Below are positions 8,728-17,373 of a stretch of 64,000 nt of DNA, one piece after another. Made by a program: the position numbers and the translations under genes. Under the pieces are notes generated by a model. That model was not told the DNA's origin and did not search any database. It was given only the letters and a program-made list of their open reading frames with translations. The number at the start of each line of letters is the position of its first letter. The stretch's first letter is position 1. Source of the DNA: Pusillimonas caeni (GTDB lineage: Bacteria > Pseudomonadota > Gammaproteobacteria > Burkholderiales > Burkholderiaceae_B); the NCBI RefSeq assembly GCF_003545815.1, contig NZ_PDUW01000002.1:372001-436000 (forward strand). Direction: 5' to 3'.

Positions 8728-9150
8728 TCACGCAGCGACTGTATCAGCGTCTATCAACTCGATCTTGTAGCCATCGGGATCTTCAACGAACGCCAGCACA
8801 AGCGTGTCGTTCTTCATCGGCCCGGCTTCCCGTATGATTTTCCCGCCGTTCCGCTTTATCTCGTCACAGGCCGAGTAGATGTCTTGAACGGCAATCGCGA
8901 CGTGGCCGTATCCGGAGCCGAGGTCGTAGGGGTCGGATTGATCCCAGTTGTGGGTCAATTCGATGACTGCGTTGTCCGCTTCGGGGCCATAGCCGACGAA
9001 GGCCAGAGAGAATCGGCCTTCGGGAAAGTCGTGCTTCCGGAGAAGCTTCATTTTCAGAATGCGGGTGTAGAAGTCCAGAGAAGCATCCAGATCATGCACA
9101 CGAATCATCGTGTGCATTACCCTGTGAGTACGTGGCTGGCCGTCGGACAT
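8728..9150 (-). CDS. gloA: Lactoylglutathione lyase (glyoxalase I)
   Basis: This 140-aa protein matches the single-chain glyoxalase I family, which converts the methylglyoxal-glutathione hemithioacetal to S-lactoylglutathione in the cytosol. The four metal ligands expected for the family are in place: His in MHTMIRVHD, Glu in AVIELTHNW, His in GYGHVAIAV and Glu in GYKIELID. The ATG is preceded by AAGGAG. The length is close to E. coli GloA. It is tightly linked to the downstream GST-family gene. Confidence 0.92.
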   Translation of the reverse strand: MSDGQPRTHRVMHTMIRVHDLDASLDFYTRILKMKLLRKHDFPEGRFSLAFVGYGPEADNAVIELTHNWDQSDPYDLGSGYGHVAIAVQDIYSACDEIKRNGGKIIREAGPMKNDTLVLAFVEDPDGYKIELIDADTVAA

Positions 9151-9211
9151 GTTTCGCTCCTTGCTCTGAAATCATGGACTGCTGAAGGGGGTGTGCTGCC
9201 TTTTGAGGCAG

Positions 9212-9724
9212 TCAGTTCAAAGGCATGAAAAGCAGGTCGCTGTCACCGGCGGAGACGCCGTGCTGCTTGAGCATGGTGATCACCTGCCCGCGATGGTCTG
9301 CCTGATGATTGAACAAATGGGTGACCAGCAGCCAGGCCGGCTTCGTGATGGTTTTGTCGGTTAATACGCTGTGCCAGCTGTAATCAGCGGCAAGCCAGCC
9401 TTCCGATACGTGCTGGGACCACTCCAGGAAGTCGTTGTCCATATCCTGCCTGGCCGCTTGCAGCACCGCCCAGTCGGCGTAAAGATCGACCCCTATGGGG
9501 CCCTTGGGATATTCCTTGGCCAATGGGGTGTTTTCGGTAAAGCGCCCCAACCAGACATAATCGGCCCAAAGCAAGTAATTGAGGGTCGAGTGGACGGACT
9601 TATAGTTGGCCTTTGCGTCTGCCTTGCGCTCCTGGTCCGACAACTCCGAGGACGCCTTGTACACTTTTTCGTTCATCCATTGGTTGTACCGGGCAAGTAG
9701 CCGAATTTGTTCCTTTGAGATCAT
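9212..9724 (-). CDS. DinB-family metal-binding four-helix protein
   Basis: The 170-aa protein has the DinB/YfiT fold pattern: helices beginning ISKEQIRLLARYNQWMNEKVY, a first metal-ligand His in KSVHSTLNYLLWAD and the HLFNHQADHRGQ helix with the HxxxH pair. The ATG at 9724 follows GGAGAA; the frame runs 32 codons further upstream but without a ribosome site. DinB-like proteins include thiol-dependent S-transferases and damage-inducible proteins of unknown role. Next to glyoxalase I and a GST it may be part of a thiol-linked detoxification group, but that is inference from position. Confidence 0.8.
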   Translation of the reverse strand: MISKEQIRLLARYNQWMNEKVYKASSELSDQERKADAKANYKSVHSTLNYLLWADYVWLGRFTENTPLAKEYPKGPIGVDLYADWAVLQAARQDMDNDFLEWSQHVSEGWLAADYSWHSVLTDKTITKPAWLLVTHLFNHQADHRGQVITMLKQHGVSAGDSDLLFMPLN

Positions 9725-9840
9725 TGCTTCTCCGTTGCGTCGCATGAGATGCTCGCGTTTATCTGCCGTTGTATGGAGTGGGGACGACAGATTATGAGAA
9801 GCGGCGGCAACCACTGTCAATCTTATAGGCTAATAGACTG

Positions 9841-9857
9841 TATCCATTTCATGGATA
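9841..9857. promoter_or_regulatory. Short perfect inverted repeat upstream of the DinB-like gene
   Basis: TATCCAT and ATGGATA (7-bp arms, 3-bp spacer) lie between the 3' end of a LysR gene and the DinB-like gene start. No T-run follows on the minus strand, so a terminator is unlikely. It could be an operator for the DinB-like gene. Confidence 0.3.
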
Positions 9858-9874
9858 TGGGCAGGCCTACGGCG

Positions 9875-10804
9875 TTAGGCCGGAAGCCTTGCATCGTGCT
9901 CCGCAAAGCATTCATACACGATCTTGCGCATCCACTTGCTTGCTATGTCGCGATGAAAGCGGGCATGCCAATGCTGCTTGAGCTCTATCCCGGGGGCGTT
10001 CTTCAATGGCAGCTCAAAGAACTTCAGTGGGGTCGCCTTGGCGAATTCGACGGCGGCGGGTAGAGGAACGGTCACCAGGTAATCGGTGTCCGCCAGAAAA
10101 TACGGCACGCTCATGAAATGAGGTATGTGCAGCCCTATCGGCCGGCTCAAGCCATTCTGCATGAGAAAGCGCTCGACAACTTCTTGGCTGCGGCCCTCGG
10201 CCCTGACCACCGCGTGCGAAAGCGTCAGGAATTGCTTCAGGCTGAGCCTTTTCTGCACGACCGGATGATTGGCGCGCATTACGCACACAAAAGAACTATT
10301 GAAGAGCCGTTGTTGGTAGAAGTTGGCTTTTTTGAGGTCCGGAAAGTAACCCAGCGCAATGTCGACCGCGCCGGACTCGAGGTCGTTTTCAAGTTGAGCC
10401 GCGGGGATGGTGACTGTTTTGATGACGATGTTCGGAGCCTCGACCCGCAGCCTCTTCAGCAGCTTAGGCAAAAAGACCATTTCCCCGATGTCGGTCATGC
10501 TGAAGACAAAAGTGCGGTGGGCCGTGAACGGGTTGAACTCCGATACTTTGAAGACTTCCGTCTCGACTACGCTGAGTATGTGGCGAACGGGCTCAGCCAT
10601 GGTTTGAGCCCGTGGCGTGGGTTGCATTCCCTGCGGAGTGCGGACGAACAAAGTGTCGCCGCAGGCCTTGCGCAGCTTGGCCAAGGCAAAACTCGTGGCG
10701 GGCTGGCTCAGCCCCAACGAGGCTCCCGCCTCCGAGACGCTCTTTGTCCGCATGACGGCATCGAAGATGCGCAGAAGATTCAAGTCCAGGTCGGCTGTAT
10801 TCAT
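9875..10804 (-). CDS. LysR-type transcriptional regulator (NodD/NahR-like)
   Basis: This is a 309-aa regulator starting MNTADLDLNLLRIFDAVM, the form typical of the NodD/NahR/LinR branch that controls aromatic catabolism genes. The HTH covers about residues 9-68 (SVSEAGASLGLSQPATSFALAKLR). The ATG at 10804 is chosen because this is the family start; an upstream ATG at 10843 adds 13 non-family residues. The C-terminal domain has the family blocks FSMTDIGEMVFLPKLL and LVTVPLPAAVEFA. It is divergent from the amber-interrupted Rieske oxygenase gene 206 bp away, its likely target. Confidence 0.87.
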   Translation of the reverse strand: MNTADLDLNLLRIFDAVMRTKSVSEAGASLGLSQPATSFALAKLRKACGDTLFVRTPQGMQPTPRAQTMAEPVRHILSVVETEVFKVSEFNPFTAHRTFVFSMTDIGEMVFLPKLLKRLRVEAPNIVIKTVTIPAAQLENDLESGAVDIALGYFPDLKKANFYQQRLFNSSFVCVMRANHPVVQKRLSLKQFLTLSHAVVRAEGRSQEVVERFLMQNGLSRPIGLHIPHFMSVPYFLADTDYLVTVPLPAAVEFAKATPLKFFELPLKNAPGIELKQHWHARFHRDIASKWMRKIVYECFAEHDARLPA

Positions 10805-11010
10805 AATATGGATACGGTGTATGTAGTCATTTGATTGACACATGTTATGGGTCGTTCTGATAATAAATCAAGCGCTGGTGGAAAGCCGGCGGGCGAACCC
10901 TGCGCAAGGCCGTTCAAGCGGAGCAAACCAAAAAGCGGGGCGCTGAAAGGAGAGGATGAACGCCGACAGGGACAGCGTGCGGGCGGCGCCCGTACATTAT
11001 GGAGACGACA

Positions 11011-12090
11011 ATGTTTGTATTGAATACTTGGTATATAGCCGCCTGGAGCAAAGAGCTGGAAGACAAGCCCTTGGCGCGCCGAATCTGCGACAAGCCCGTT
11101 GTCCTGTTCCGGGGAAAGGACGGCAAAGTGGGAGCGTTGGAAGATAAGTGCTGTCACCGGGGGGCGCCGCTGTCCATGGGCTACATCGTCGAAGGGGGGC
11201 TGGAGTGCGGATATCACGGGGTGGTCCACGACAGCCAAGGCAGGGTGCTGCACGTTCCGGGATAGGAAAGAATTCCTCAAAAGGCACGGGTAACCAGTTA
11301 TCCGGTGGTGGAGAAGGATGAGTTCATCTGGATATGGATGGGGGCCCCGGCGCTGAAAGACGAGTCCAAGATCATCGATTATCCCTACCACAACGATTAC
11401 AAGGACTGGCCCCACAGGCACGGCTTTTATCACATAAAAGCAAGCTATCTTCTCATGGTGGACAACCTGATGGACCTGACCCATCTCGGGTATGTCCACC
11501 GGACCACCATAGGAGGCAATCCTCAGATTCACGTGGATGCCAAGATGGAAACCACGTTGACCGACCAGGGCCTGAAGTATGTGCGCTGGATGCTCGATTC
11601 GAACCCCCCGCCCACTTACCTCAAAGCGGTCCCGTTCAAGGGCAAGGTCGACCGTTGGCAAGAGTTTGATTTCGTATCGCCCAGCAATATTCTTCAATGG
11701 AGCGGGGCGGTGGACGTTGGCCGGGGCGCATATGAAGGTAACCGTGACGGCGGTTTCTCTTTACGCATCTTTCACGGTCTCACCCCCGAAACCAAGGATT
11801 CGTGCTTTTATTTCTTCTCCACCTGCAACGGATATCGTCAGGACGATCCCCAGGCGACCGAAGACCTTTTCAGAGAAATAGAGACCGCTTTCAAAGAGGA
11901 TAAAGAAATGTGCGAAGGGCAGCAGCTTCGCCTGGTCGAACTAGGAGAAGACACGCTGGTCGACATTGTTTCGGACAGGGCTCGGGTGCAGCTTCGCCGG
12001 ATAATCCAGCGGCAGCTGGAGGCCGAGCAGGGTGGCGCCGGAACGAAGCCGGAAGCATCGAAACGTAAAGTGACTGAAGCAGTGATTTGA
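11011..12090 (+). pseudogene. VanA-like Rieske oxygenase, interrupted by an in-frame amber codon
   Basis: Read through, the frame gives a 359-residue Rieske non-heme iron oxygenase alpha subunit of the vanillate O-demethylase type. From the ATG at 11011 (GGAG eight bases upstream) come MFVLNTWYIAAWS, the Rieske ligands C47, H49, C66 and H69, and after the break the mononuclear-iron motif NLMDLTHLGYVH. Codon 85 (11263-11265) is TAG directly after HVPG, where relatives have HVPGQ. The frame continues unchanged with ERIPQKARVTSYPVVEKDEF, so this is a nonsense change, most simply CAG to TAG, and not a frameshift. The truncated product would keep the Rieske ligands but lose the catalytic iron site. 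A GTG at 11305 has no good ribosome site. No reductase gene (VanB type) is adjacent. The divergent LysR gene is intact. Confidence 0.85.
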
Positions 12091-12205
12091 ACCGCCGCGG
12101 CGCTCAGCGGGCGCCGGCCGGAAGCGGCAGCGCCCGTTCTGCCTCGCCGCCGAGCTGGCGGCTCGCGCTAAACTGTGTGCTATCCGCTTTCGTCAGACGA
12201 AGCCG

Positions 12206-12820
12206 ATGTATCGGTTCGTATTGGCTCCCCATCATTCCGGCTGCCGCTTCCTCGTGACGCTTCAACTTATCGACACCGCCTTCCACGACGTCAAGCTCAT
12301 CGCCTTGCGGGTCTTTCCCGACGAGCGGGGGCATTTCGTTGAGAGTTTCCGAGAGCGGAAGTATCAGGGCTTGCCGGGGCAGAACGGCCCTTTCGTGCAG
12401 GACAATTTCTCGCAGTCCAAACGCGATGTGCTGCGGGGCCTGCATTTCCAGAATCCGGGCGGGCAGGGCAAGCTGGTGCGCGCGGTGCAGGGCAGTGTCT
12501 ATGACGTCACGGTGGACGTGCGTGCTGGGTCGCCCACCTTCGGGCAGTGGCAGGCGCTTGTCTTGAGCGGCGACGAGCCCCGGCAGCTGTGGATCCCGCC
12601 GGGCTATGCGCACGGGTTTTTGGTGTTGTCGGAGCAGGCCCTGGTGGAGTACAAATGCACCGCCTACTACGCCCCGCAAAGCGAGGCCTGCCTGCGCTGG
12701 AATGATCCGAACCTGGGCATAGACTGGCCCTGCGATGCGCCCCTGCTTTCCGACAAAGACCGCGGCGGCAAGACACTGAAAGAGCTGCTCGAGGCGGGCC
12801 GTTGCCCCACCGTTGCATAG
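12206..12820 (+). CDS. rfbC: dTDP-4-dehydrorhamnose 3,5-epimerase
   Basis: This enzyme epimerises dTDP-4-keto-6-deoxyglucose at C3 and C5, the third step of dTDP-L-rhamnose synthesis. The cupin fold is evident from FPDERGHFVESFRERKYQ, the substrate loop DNFSQSKRDVLRGLHFQNP with its catalytic His, GSVYDVTVDVRAGSPTFGQW, IPPGYAHGFLVLS and the C-terminal WNDPNLGIDWP. Up to 204 residues are encoded. The family pattern would also fit a GTG at 12254 (VTLQLIDTAFHDVKLI), and neither start has a strong ribosome site. The next rhamnose gene, rfbD, follows beyond an antisense toxin-antitoxin pair. Confidence 0.93.
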   Translation: MYRFVLAPHHSGCRFLVTLQLIDTAFHDVKLIALRVFPDERGHFVESFRERKYQGLPGQNGPFVQDNFSQSKRDVLRGLHFQNPGGQGKLVRAVQGSVYDVTVDVRAGSPTFGQWQALVLSGDEPRQLWIPPGYAHGFLVLSEQALVEYKCTAYYAPQSEACLRWNDPNLGIDWPCDAPLLSDKDRGGKTLKELLEAGRCPTVA

Positions 12821-12832
12821 ATGTGCCGAGCT

Positions 12833-13156
12833 CTATTCTGGCGATTGCATCCACGCCGGAATATCACGCTCTTGATGCAGCAGGCGCCAAATCTCGATGT
12901 GCTCTGTCGTTTCTATATAGAAAACGAGATAGGGATAACGCTTAAGAGGCCAGGAACGCAGCCCCGGCATACTCAATTCATAGGCATAGCGTAATGAGCC
13001 TGAGGAAGGGTGGCGGCCGATGTGGGTATACGCTTTTTCCAAAGCGTCGATAAACCCCAGGGCGATGCGTGGCGAGGCATTTTTTAGATAGTAGTGAATG
13101 GCCTCGTCAGTGTCTTCAAGCGCTTTGGTTCGCGGAAGAATACGTTTATGTGCCAC
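12833..13156 (-). CDS. parE: ParE-type toxin (RelE/ParE superfamily)
   Basis: The 107-aa protein matches the RelE/ParE toxin fold: EDTDEAIHYYLKNASPRIALGFIDALEKAYTHI helices, then GRHPSSGSLRY, PGLRSWPLKRYPYLVFY and IEIWRLLHQERDIPAW, the segment conserved in ParE. ParE toxins poison DNA gyrase. It is 5 bp downstream of the parD-like antitoxin gene and they form one unit. The module lies on the opposite strand between rfbC and rfbD, so it was probably inserted into a once-continuous rhamnose operon or placed at its boundary. Confidence 0.87.
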   Translation of the reverse strand: MAHKRILPRTKALEDTDEAIHYYLKNASPRIALGFIDALEKAYTHIGRHPSSGSLRYAYELSMPGLRSWPLKRYPYLVFYIETTEHIEIWRLLHQERDIPAWMQSPE

Positions 13157-13161
13157 TGCTT

Positions 13162-13404
13162 TTAGTCATTCGCCTTATGGTTTTCTACCCGTTGCCGCAG
13201 GCCGGAAAAATAATTTTCATCCGCTTCGAGGCCCAGCGCCGACGCGGCACCATCCAGCAACAGAGTACGCAGTTGCTGTCTGTCTTGCTCTTTGCGAATC
13301 AATTCGCGCAGGTACTCGCTGCTTGTGCTGTAGCCGCGCTGGCGGACTTGCTCGTCAACGAATCCTTTTAGCGACTCTGGAAGGGAGATATTCATTGTGC
13401 TCAT
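13162..13404 (-). CDS. parD: ParD-type antitoxin (ribbon-helix-helix)
   Basis: This 80-aa antitoxin starts MSTMNISLPESLKGFVDEQV, the ParD ribbon-helix-helix dimer that binds its own promoter. It continues with YSTSSEYLRELIRKEQDRQQLRTLL and a C-terminal segment that would wrap the toxin (ADENYFSGLRQRVENHKAND). The start may be the ATG at 13404 or the internal ATG three codons on. It is followed directly by parE, as is usual, and is probably autoregulated through the repeat at 13422-13439. Confidence 0.88.
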   Translation of the reverse strand: MSTMNISLPESLKGFVDEQVRQRGYSTSSEYLRELIRKEQDRQQLRTLLLDGAASALGLEADENYFSGLRQRVENHKAND

Positions 13405-13421
13405 ATTTTGAGGCTACTGTT

Positions 13422-13439
13422 TTTGGCAAAATTTGGCAA
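13422..13439. repeat. Direct repeat upstream of parD
   Basis: TTTGGCAA occurs at 13422-13429 and again at 13432-13439, a spacing of one helical turn, within 40 bp upstream of the parD start. Ribbon-helix-helix antitoxins bind short repeats of this kind to repress their own operon, so this is a candidate ParD operator. Confidence 0.35.
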
Positions 13440-13568
13440 GGTTGCTTGGCGAAAATCATCATACTGCGCAGCCAATGGGACACCAGATAAGGGTCCTGGG
13501 CATTGAGTTGCATAGGCTAGGGCATACTGGTTGATTATGATTACCTGGCGAGTTATGGCTCGAATCAT

Positions 13569-14492
13569 ATGAATTTAAAAATTCTTATCACCGGCGCCCA
13601 GGGGCAGTTGGGCCGCACCCTTCAGCAGTTGAGCCCGCTGCATTGGACGGTGACGGCGCTGGGTTCGGGGCAATTGGACATCACCGACGCGCCGGCCGTG
13701 CGCGAACGGGTCGGGGCGCTGCGTCCCGATCTCATTGTCAACGCCGCCGCCTACAACGAGGTGGACCGCGCGGAACAGGAGCGGGAGCGGGCGTTCGCGG
13801 TCAACGCCCTAGGCCCTTTGAACGTGGCGCGGGCGGCCAACGAAGCGGGCGCCCGCCTGGTTCATGTCTCGACCGACTATGTCTTTGACGGCCGCAGCGA
13901 CCGGCCATACGGCGAACAGGCCGCCCCCAACCCCCTGAACGCCTACGGCGAATCAAAGCTGCAGGGCGAGCAATGGGTGCTGCGGGAGCAGCCGCACGCC
14001 CTGGTGGTGCGCACCGCCTGGGTCTACAGCGCAGTGGGCCAGAATTTCGTCGCCGCCATGCTGCGGGCGGCCGGGCAGGGGCGGTCCGTGCGCGTCGTGG
14101 ACGATCAGACCGGCGCCCCCACTTATGCGGGCGACCTGGCTGAAGCCATCATCGGCTTGGCCGGCCTCTCCAGCGCGGAAGAAGGTGTTCACCTGGAAGG
14201 CGGCATCTACCACTACAGCGGCGCCACCGCCCTCACACGCCATGACCTTGCCCACGCCATATTTGAGACGGCCGACCGCATCCGGGCGGGCGCGCTTGCA
14301 GCCGACGAGTGTCAGCCCGGCAGCTACCTGACGCTGCTCAGTCCCATTGCCTCCAGCGACTACCCCAGCGCCGCCGTCCGCCCCAAGTACTCGGTGCTGG
14401 ATTGCGGCAAAATAGCCGCGCTTGGCTTCGGGCCGCGGCCACTGGAAGAAAGCCTGCCCGGCGTCGTCCGCGCCTTCGTCGCAAGGCGCTGA
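13569..14492 (+). CDS. rfbD: dTDP-4-dehydrorhamnose reductase
   Basis: This 307-aa member of the extended SDR superfamily reduces dTDP-4-keto-L-rhamnose to dTDP-L-rhamnose with NAD(P)H, the last step of the pathway. It has the N-terminal motif ITGAQGQLG (residues about 6-14), NAAAYNEVDRAE, VSTDYVFDG, the YxxxK catalytic pair in NAYGESKLQGEQ and DQTGAPTYAGDLA near the substrate site. An insertion before SDYPSAAVRPKYSVLD is within family range. It lies on the same strand as rfbC, about 750 bp downstream, with parDE in between. Confidence 0.93.
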   Translation: MNLKILITGAQGQLGRTLQQLSPLHWTVTALGSGQLDITDAPAVRERVGALRPDLIVNAAAYNEVDRAEQERERAFAVNALGPLNVARAANEAGARLVHVSTDYVFDGRSDRPYGEQAAPNPLNAYGESKLQGEQWVLREQPHALVVRTAWVYSAVGQNFVAAMLRAAGQGRSVRVVDDQTGAPTYAGDLAEAIIGLAGLSSAEEGVHLEGGIYHYSGATALTRHDLAHAIFETADRIRAGALAADECQPGSYLTLLSPIASSDYPSAAVRPKYSVLDCGKIAALGFGPRPLEESLPGVVRAFVARR

Positions 14493-14573
14493 GCTGCGGC
14501 TTTTTGCTGCCGGGCCGCCCCAAGGCTCGGCGCCCCCGGCAAAAAAACGCCCCCTTTTGGGGATGAGCCCGGA

Positions 14574-14603
14574 CGCATAACAGTCCCTGCGGCCTGTTAT
14601 GCG
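14574..14603. repeat. 10-bp perfect inverted repeat between rfbD and clcA-like gene
   Basis: CGCATAACAG (14574-14583) and CTGTTATGCG (14594-14603) are perfect arms around a 10-base spacer, capable of a strong hairpin. It lies in the 259-bp gap after rfbD, next to a GC-rich stretch with CCCC-TTTT-GGGG and a run of seven A. There is no T-run directly after it on either strand, so it may be an RNA stability element or part of a dispersed extragenic repeat and not a classical terminator. Confidence 0.45.
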
Positions 14604-14751
14604 CCTGGCGAATCCGAGCGGCATGCAGGCCGCGAGGTGGATAGCAAGCAGGCGCCAGCCTGCGCAGCGTGGGGGCATTTCTTGTTCGGCAAAAGCGGGC
14701 GCTAAAATCCGTCTGTGCCTTCCCAACCAAGATCCTAACGGACACGCCTCC

Positions 14752-16182
14752 ATGCGATTGCCGCGCTTCAACCTTGTCGAGCCGCTCGTCATGCTGGCGA
14801 CGGTCGTCCAGTGGCTGGTGCTGGCAACGATTGCAGGAGCGATCGTGGGAAGCGGCACCAGCCTTTTTCTGCACGGGCTGTTCTTCTTCATAGACCGCAC
14901 GGCCTCCGTGCCTTTGTGGCTTCAAATGGTATTGCTGCCCGTGGGCGGGCTATTGAACGGCCTCCTCCTGTACTACGGCTACAAGATGAACAAGACCGGG
15001 CTCAAGGACTCGGTCATCGCGGCAGTTCACAAGCAGTCCGGCAAAATGCCCTTCAAGACCCTGGCCATCAAGCCCATCGCCGCCATCATCACCCTGGCTT
15101 CGGGCGGATCCGCCGGCAAAGAAGGGCCTTGTTCGCATCTTGGCGCGTCGCTGGCCTCCGGCATAGGCCGTGCGCTGGGGCTCAACGCCGAGCTGCAGAA
15201 GCGCATCGTGGCTTGCGGCGTCAGCGCCGGTTTCGCCAGCGTGTTCGGCACGCCCCTGGCCGGCGCGATCTACGGCGTCGAGGTGCTGGCCATAGGCCGC
15301 ATCCGGCATGACTTCCTTTTTCCCGCCATCGTGGCCGGCGTGGTGTCCTACGAGGTCAGCCAGTGGTGGGGCGTGCCGTACACCTTCTACACCCTGTTCA
15401 CGCTGCCCGAGTTCTCGGAGCTGCTGTTTCTCAAGACCATCGTCATCGGGGTGCTGTGCGGCGTGGCGGCCTGGGTGTTCGTCGATGCCATCGCCATCGC
15501 GCGCAAAGGTTTTGCTCGCCTTCAGCAGCGATTCGCACTCTGGCCGCCGCTGATGCCGGTGATCGGCGGCCTCCTGCTTGCCGCCCTGATCACCCTCATT
15601 CCCACCGGCTACCTGGGCCTGAGCCTGCCCATGATGGACGGCGCCCTGGCCGGCGAGCCCATGCCCTATCTGGGTTTCTTGTGGAAGACGCTGCTGGTGG
15701 CCATCACCCTTGGCTCGGGCTTCTACGGCGGCATCGTCACCCCGCAGTTCGTCATCGGCGCCATCGCCGGCAACGCCTTTGCACCCATGCTGGGCATCGA
15801 CCCCGCGCTCGGCGCCGCCGTGGGCCTGGTCGCCGTGGTGGCCTCGGCCTCCAACACTCCCATCGCGGCCATACTGATGGGCGTCGAGCTGTTCGGCGGC
15901 ACGCTGGGCACCGCCTACATCGCAGGCGCAGGCATTGCCGCCTACCTCATCATCGGGCACCGCAGCGTCTACCCGGACCAGCTCGTCGCGTACTCCAAGA
16001 CCTCGTGGATGCGTGTCCGGCCCGACATGCCTCTTGGCCAGGAAAAGATCTATCTTTCTTACGGTTTGCTGCGTTGGTGGAGTTCGCTTCGGCAATCGGG
16101 CGGCTGGCGCAAGCTGCTCCGGATGCACGACGGACCGGCATCGGGCCGGCCCGGCAGACGCAGGAATGGTCCGGAGCGCTAG
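14752..16182 (+). CDS. ClC-family chloride channel/transporter
   Basis: This 476-aa polytopic membrane protein belongs to the ClC family, which moves chloride or exchanges it for protons. The gating motif GSAGKEGP puts the gating glutamate at E124. The GSGFYGGIVTPQFVIGA block before the last helices matches the chloride-site GxFxP region, and VASASNTPIAAILMGVELFGG follows. The first selectivity motif (GSGIP in E. coli ClcA) is not evident; KTGLKDS stands at about that place. I use the ATG at 14752 because the frame upstream (from 14599) is unlike a membrane protein and crosses a hairpin. A basic, glycine-rich tail ends the protein. It is unrelated to the rhamnose genes that flank it. Confidence 0.88.
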   Translation: MRLPRFNLVEPLVMLATVVQWLVLATIAGAIVGSGTSLFLHGLFFFIDRTASVPLWLQMVLLPVGGLLNGLLLYYGYKMNKTGLKDSVIAAVHKQSGKMPFKTLAIKPIAAIITLASGGSAGKEGPCSHLGASLASGIGRALGLNAELQKRIVACGVSAGFASVFGTPLAGAIYGVEVLAIGRIRHDFLFPAIVAGVVSYEVSQWWGVPYTFYTLFTLPEFSELLFLKTIVIGVLCGVAAWVFVDAIAIARKGFARLQQRFALWPPLMPVIGGLLLAALITLIPTGYLGLSLPMMDGALAGEPMPYLGFLWKTLLVAITLGSGFYGGIVTPQFVIGAIAGNAFAPMLGIDPALGAAVGLVAVVASASNTPIAAILMGVELFGGTLGTAYIAGAGIAAYLIIGHRSVYPDQLVAYSKTSWMRVRPDMPLGQEKIYLSYGLLRWWSSLRQSGGWRKLLRMHDGPASGRPGRRRNGPER

Positions 16183-16313
16183 CCGGCCGGAGCGCCGCAG
16201 GCGCTTCGCCGGGTCCGAATCCATTAGAATTAATCACGTAGTAAATTGAGGTTTTACCGTCAATTCGGACTGAGCGCGCATGGCGCATACGCCGTCTTAA
16301 TACAGGTGACATC

Positions 16314-17372
16314 ATGATAAAAAAATTGCTTGCTTGCAGTGCCCTGATGCTTCCGGCGCTTGCGCTGGCCCAATCGCCCAACCAAAGCTGGTCCGCCCAG
16401 CTTCAGGACTTGAGCGGCGGCAATGCCGAGGCGATCACCTACACGCCGCAAGACAAGGCCGACAAGCCTTGGCGGATCTGCGCGCTGTTTCCGCACATGA
16501 AAGACACCATCTGGCTGGCGATCAATTACGGCATTACGCAAGAAGCCCAGCGCCAGGGCGTGGGCGTCACCATCTACCAGGCGGGCGGCTACGAAAACCT
16601 GCCCAAGCAACTGTCCCAATTCGATGACTGCATGGCGTCCGACTTTGACGCGCTGATCGTCGGCGCCATCTCCGAGGCCGGATTCGCCCGTAAATTCCAG
16701 GAAGCTCAGAAAGCGGGCAAGCCCGTCATCGCGGTATTGAATCCGGTCGACAAGGCGCCCACCACCTCCAAGGTTTTTGCGGACAACGTCGTCATGGGTG
16801 AGCAAACCGGTAAATACCTGGCAGAAGCCGCCGGCGACAAACCCAGCAAGATCGTCGCCTTGCCGGGCCCGGCCGGTTCGGGCTGGGCCGAGCAATTCCT
16901 CGAGGGCTTGAAGAACGTCGTCGCCGAGAACGACAAGCTCGAATTGCTCGACGAAAAATTCGGCGATACCGGCGTGGCCGTGCAGCTGGCCCTGGTCCAG
17001 AATACGCTTCAGGCCTATCCCGACGTCAACGTGCTGTGGGGCAACGCCACCATGATCGAGGCCGCAATCGGCGCCATACACGAAGCCGGCCGGGAAGACG
17101 TCAAGCTCATCTCCGCCTACGAAAACCAGGCCATGCTCGAGGCGCTGAAAAGCGGCGAGATCCTGGGCTTTGCCACCCAGTATCCGGTGCTGCAGGGCCG
17201 CCTGTCGGTCGATCTGGCGATTCGCGCGCTTCAAGGCGAGAAGGTGCCGGCTTTCCTCAGCCCCATTCCCCGCATGGTGTCCAAAGAAAGCGTCGCGGAC
17301 ATCGACATGAGTTCGGTGTTGGCGCCCGCCTCGTACAAAGCCATCTACACCGTTGAAGCCAGTGCCAAGTAA
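16314..17372 (+). CDS. TorT-like periplasmic binding protein of a CUT2-type ABC importer
   Basis: The 352-aa protein has a signal peptide (MIKKLLACSALMLPALALAQ) and then a type I periplasmic binding fold. WRICALFPHMKDTIWLAINYG, QEAQRQGVGVTIYQAGGY and FDALIVGAIS match TorT, the periplasmic TMAO-sensing protein, more than ribose- or xylose-binding proteins. The genes directly downstream encode a double ATPase and two permeases with 4-base overlaps, so this is a transport component and not a sensor partner of a TorS kinase, which is absent here. The ligand is unknown; a small osmolyte or sugar-like compound is possible. Confidence 0.82.
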   Translation: MIKKLLACSALMLPALALAQSPNQSWSAQLQDLSGGNAEAITYTPQDKADKPWRICALFPHMKDTIWLAINYGITQEAQRQGVGVTIYQAGGYENLPKQLSQFDDCMASDFDALIVGAISEAGFARKFQEAQKAGKPVIAVLNPVDKAPTTSKVFADNVVMGEQTGKYLAEAAGDKPSKIVALPGPAGSGWAEQFLEGLKNVVAENDKLELLDEKFGDTGVAVQLALVQNTLQAYPDVNVLWGNATMIEAAIGAIHEAGREDVKLISAYENQAMLEALKSGEILGFATQYPVLQGRLSVDLAIRALQGEKVPAFLSPIPRMVSKESVADIDMSSVLAPASYKAIYTVEASAK

Positions 17373-17373
17373 T

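Noticed and set aside
11263-11310. Frameshift in the Rieske gene
   Set aside because: The two coding parts are in the same frame and the codons between them give the expected family sequence, so only a stop codon separates them.
14599-14751. Longer start for the ClC protein
   Set aside because: The added residues are polar and Cys/Arg-rich and begin inside the inverted repeat; the channel family starts near the ATG at 14752.
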